NCBI GenBank assembly: GCA_029573725.1
Contig: JAKQDQ010000018.1
Location: 1-64,000, forward strand
Source of the DNA: Verrucomicrobiota bacterium
GTDB taxonomy: Bacteria > Verrucomicrobiota > Verrucomicrobiia > Limisphaerales > JADLHS01
DNA: 64,000 nucleotides
Reading direction: 5' to 3'
Below are positions 62,580 through 64,000 of the stretch, piece after piece (the stretch's first letter is position 1; each line of letters begins with the position of its first letter). A program made the position numbers and the translations under genes. Below the pieces are notes generated by a model that had not been told where the DNA came from, ran no database searches, and saw nothing but the letters and a program-made list of their open reading frames with translations.

Positions 62580-64000
62580 ATGGCGCAAAAGTTTCGCAAC
62601 TTCTGGGTGGCAGTCGGATTGATGGTGCCGGTTGGCATGGCCTGCGGTTCGGCCTTTTTGGGGCCCAACAATGAGGCGTACCAAATTACCGAAAACGGGT
62701 ACAATCCCAACGACCTGGACGGACTCCCGACCGGGCCAAAGAACCTGGGCGAGGAATACCGGCGGGTCACACCGGTAATGTTTTATACCTTCGATCAGAA
62801 CTTCATTGATTATTTCGGGACCAACGGCATTGATGCAGTGGATCGGGCCTTTGAAGTGTTCAACGGGTTGACGAATGTTTCGAGTTACACCCCCGGTCTG
62901 TTCGAGTTTCCGATGGAGGCGCAACGGGTCAATTACCAGGCCCAGGCGTTGTTCTTGAGTGATTTGAAATCGGCCACCATGAGCATCATCATGGAACAGT
63001 TGGGGGCTGCCCAACCCGACCGGTACGTGTGGACGTTGCATGCGCGCTGGCATGAGGGCGACGTGGCGTGTCCGGCGGGGCAGAATTACACGGTGGTGAA
63101 ACGGAATTTTGAACCCATCAGCAGCGACTTGAATCAATTGCAGGCCAGCAGTTACGTCAACGGCACGCTGTACAGCTACAAAATCGTTGAATTTTGCCAG
63201 ACCCCGACCCCGTACGGCTGGCTGGCCGACGCCGTGGAGTTCAACGTGGACCCGCTGGCGACACCCTTCACCGCGGTTGCTTCCGGTTTTGGGAGCATGC
63301 CTTATCTGTTGGGGGGCACGGCGCTGACCGCCTTGGGGGGACTGGGCGAGGGATATTATTACACGGGCTTGACCCGGGATGATGTCGGGACGCTGCGGTA
63401 TCTGATGCGTGCGAGCAACGTCAATCTGGAATCCGCCGGGACCAACGTGCTGACCTACGTGACGAACACCACCGCCGAAATTCTGCCGACGGCGGATCTG
63501 GCTACGTTCATTGAAAATGCCCGGGTCAGTGATCCGGCCACCCTCACGGCGTTGTATCCGGGTTTGCAGATCGCCGGCTCATCCTCCTATCTGACCAACG
63601 TGCTCACCACCAATACGGTGTTCTACGTGACCAATGTGCCCTTCGCGCCGGCCGGGATGGCGGTTTTGCGTTCGGCCACTGTGGTGACCACCAATATTCA
63701 ACGGCATTATTTTCACGAATTTCTCAACGCTTATATTACTCCGGAATACCAGCTGACTTCCAATTTCCAGGTGCCTCTCGTGCCGGGACACACCACGACG
63801 AATTACACCATCAATAACGTCATTACGAACATCTCGGCCGAGGGCTGTCCCCCTCTGACTCCGGCGGGCACCGTCTGCACGAACGTCACGATTCAAACGG
63901 AAGTGTTCAACAGTGTCGGAGGGGATTTCTACATCCTGCCGACCAACTGGTGCGCGGTGGGCAACGTGAAAACGCAGTTGATCCAGGTGGTCACCCTGGA
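62580..64000 (+). CDS. Large secreted protein, 3' end outside the window
   Basis: An open frame with no stop up to the right edge (473 complete codons). It starts MAQKFRNFWVAVGLMVPVGM with a hydrophobic segment and a Cys (MACGSAF) that could be a weak lipobox. The chain is rich in Asn, Thr, Val and Tyr, with stretches such as VLTTNTVFYVTNVPFAPAG. Blocks such as GYYYTGLTRDDVGTLRYLMR suggest a conserved domain I cannot name. It starts 11 bp after the previous gene and is probably co-expressed with it. Function unknown. Confidence 0.7.
   Translation, partial: MAQKFRNFWVAVGLMVPVGMACGSAFLGPNNEAYQITENGYNPNDLDGLPTGPKNLGEEYRRVTPVMFYTFDQNFIDYFGTNGIDAVDRAFEVFNGLTNVSSYTPGLFEFPMEAQRVNYQAQALFLSDLKSATMSIIMEQLGAAQPDRYVWTLHARWHEGDVACPAGQNYTVVKRNFEPISSDLNQLQASSYVNGTLYSYKIVEFCQTPTPYGWLADAVEFNVDPLATPFTAVASGFGSMPYLLGGTALTALGGLGEGYYYTGLTRDDVGTLRYLMRASNVNLESAGTNVLTYVTNTTAEILPTADLATFIENARVSDPATLTALYPGLQIAGSSSYLTNVLTTNTVFYVTNVPFAPAGMAVLRSATVVTTNIQRHYFHEFLNAYITPEYQLTSNFQVPLVPGHTTTNYTINNVITNISAEGCPPLTPAGTVCTNVTIQTEVFNSVGGDFYILPTNWCAVGNVKTQLIQVVTL

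Overview
The window reads as a high-GC chromosomal segment of a Gram-negative bacterium, most likely a verrucomicrobium of the Pedosphaera/Limisphaera type. The main reasons are: a PilM/PilN-PilO-PilP-secretin operon with the layout of the Akkermansia Amuc_1101-1098 locus; lipid A genes; large secreted proteins ending in a 'FYR(V/I)' tail; a GH106-like rhamnosidase; and many intergenic palindromic repeats of the GCCCC/GGGGC kind. This assignment rests on remembered family features, not on a search.

Region 1 (1-10142) holds the end of a surface protein, then a type I restriction-modification locus: hsdM-rhuM-hsdS, a palindrome-rich spacer, an HTH antitoxin and PIN toxin pair, and hsdR. Genes on each side of the spacer overlap by 4 bp (ATGA). 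Repeats have also entered the HsdM and HsdS linkers in frame.

Region 2 (about 10.1-31.3 kb) is an accessory island of redox, efflux and hydrolase genes: three aldo/keto reductases, a YcaC-type hydrolase, a pirin, two LysR divergons, an MFS pump, an AraC-led operon of exported hydrolases, a PemK/MazF-type toxin-antitoxin pair, a zinc alcohol dehydrogenase, a DUF2255 protein, an F420_oxidored-type protein, DoxX and a QorB-type reductase. Five transcription units here begin with the same rigid element of about 85 bp: two half-sites on a 20-bp period, then GG-N10-G(C/T) at a fixed distance, then ATG at a fixed distance. In three copies the ATG opens the gene. In two it opens a leader ORF of about 40 codons that ends on the next gene's start codon. 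I do not recognise this element; it is the most interesting signal in the window. The island also carries a Y1 (IS200/IS605-like) transposase between two near-identical 196-197 bp repeats.

Region 3 (31.3-42 kb) has a Tat-type carboxylesterase, three consecutive gene fragments (serine beta-lactamase, P-type ATPase, CNNM/hemolysin), an apparently intact yhiI-rbbA-yhhJ export operon, a cardiolipin synthase and a frameshifted nhaA.

Region 4 (42-64 kb) looks like the native core: a coupled GH106-like rhamnosidase and acetylesterase pair, lpxK-lpxL, ftsK, the pilus-like secretin operon, a 5'-3' exonuclease, and two secreted proteins, the last running off the window. I found no rRNA, convincing tRNA or CRISPR array.
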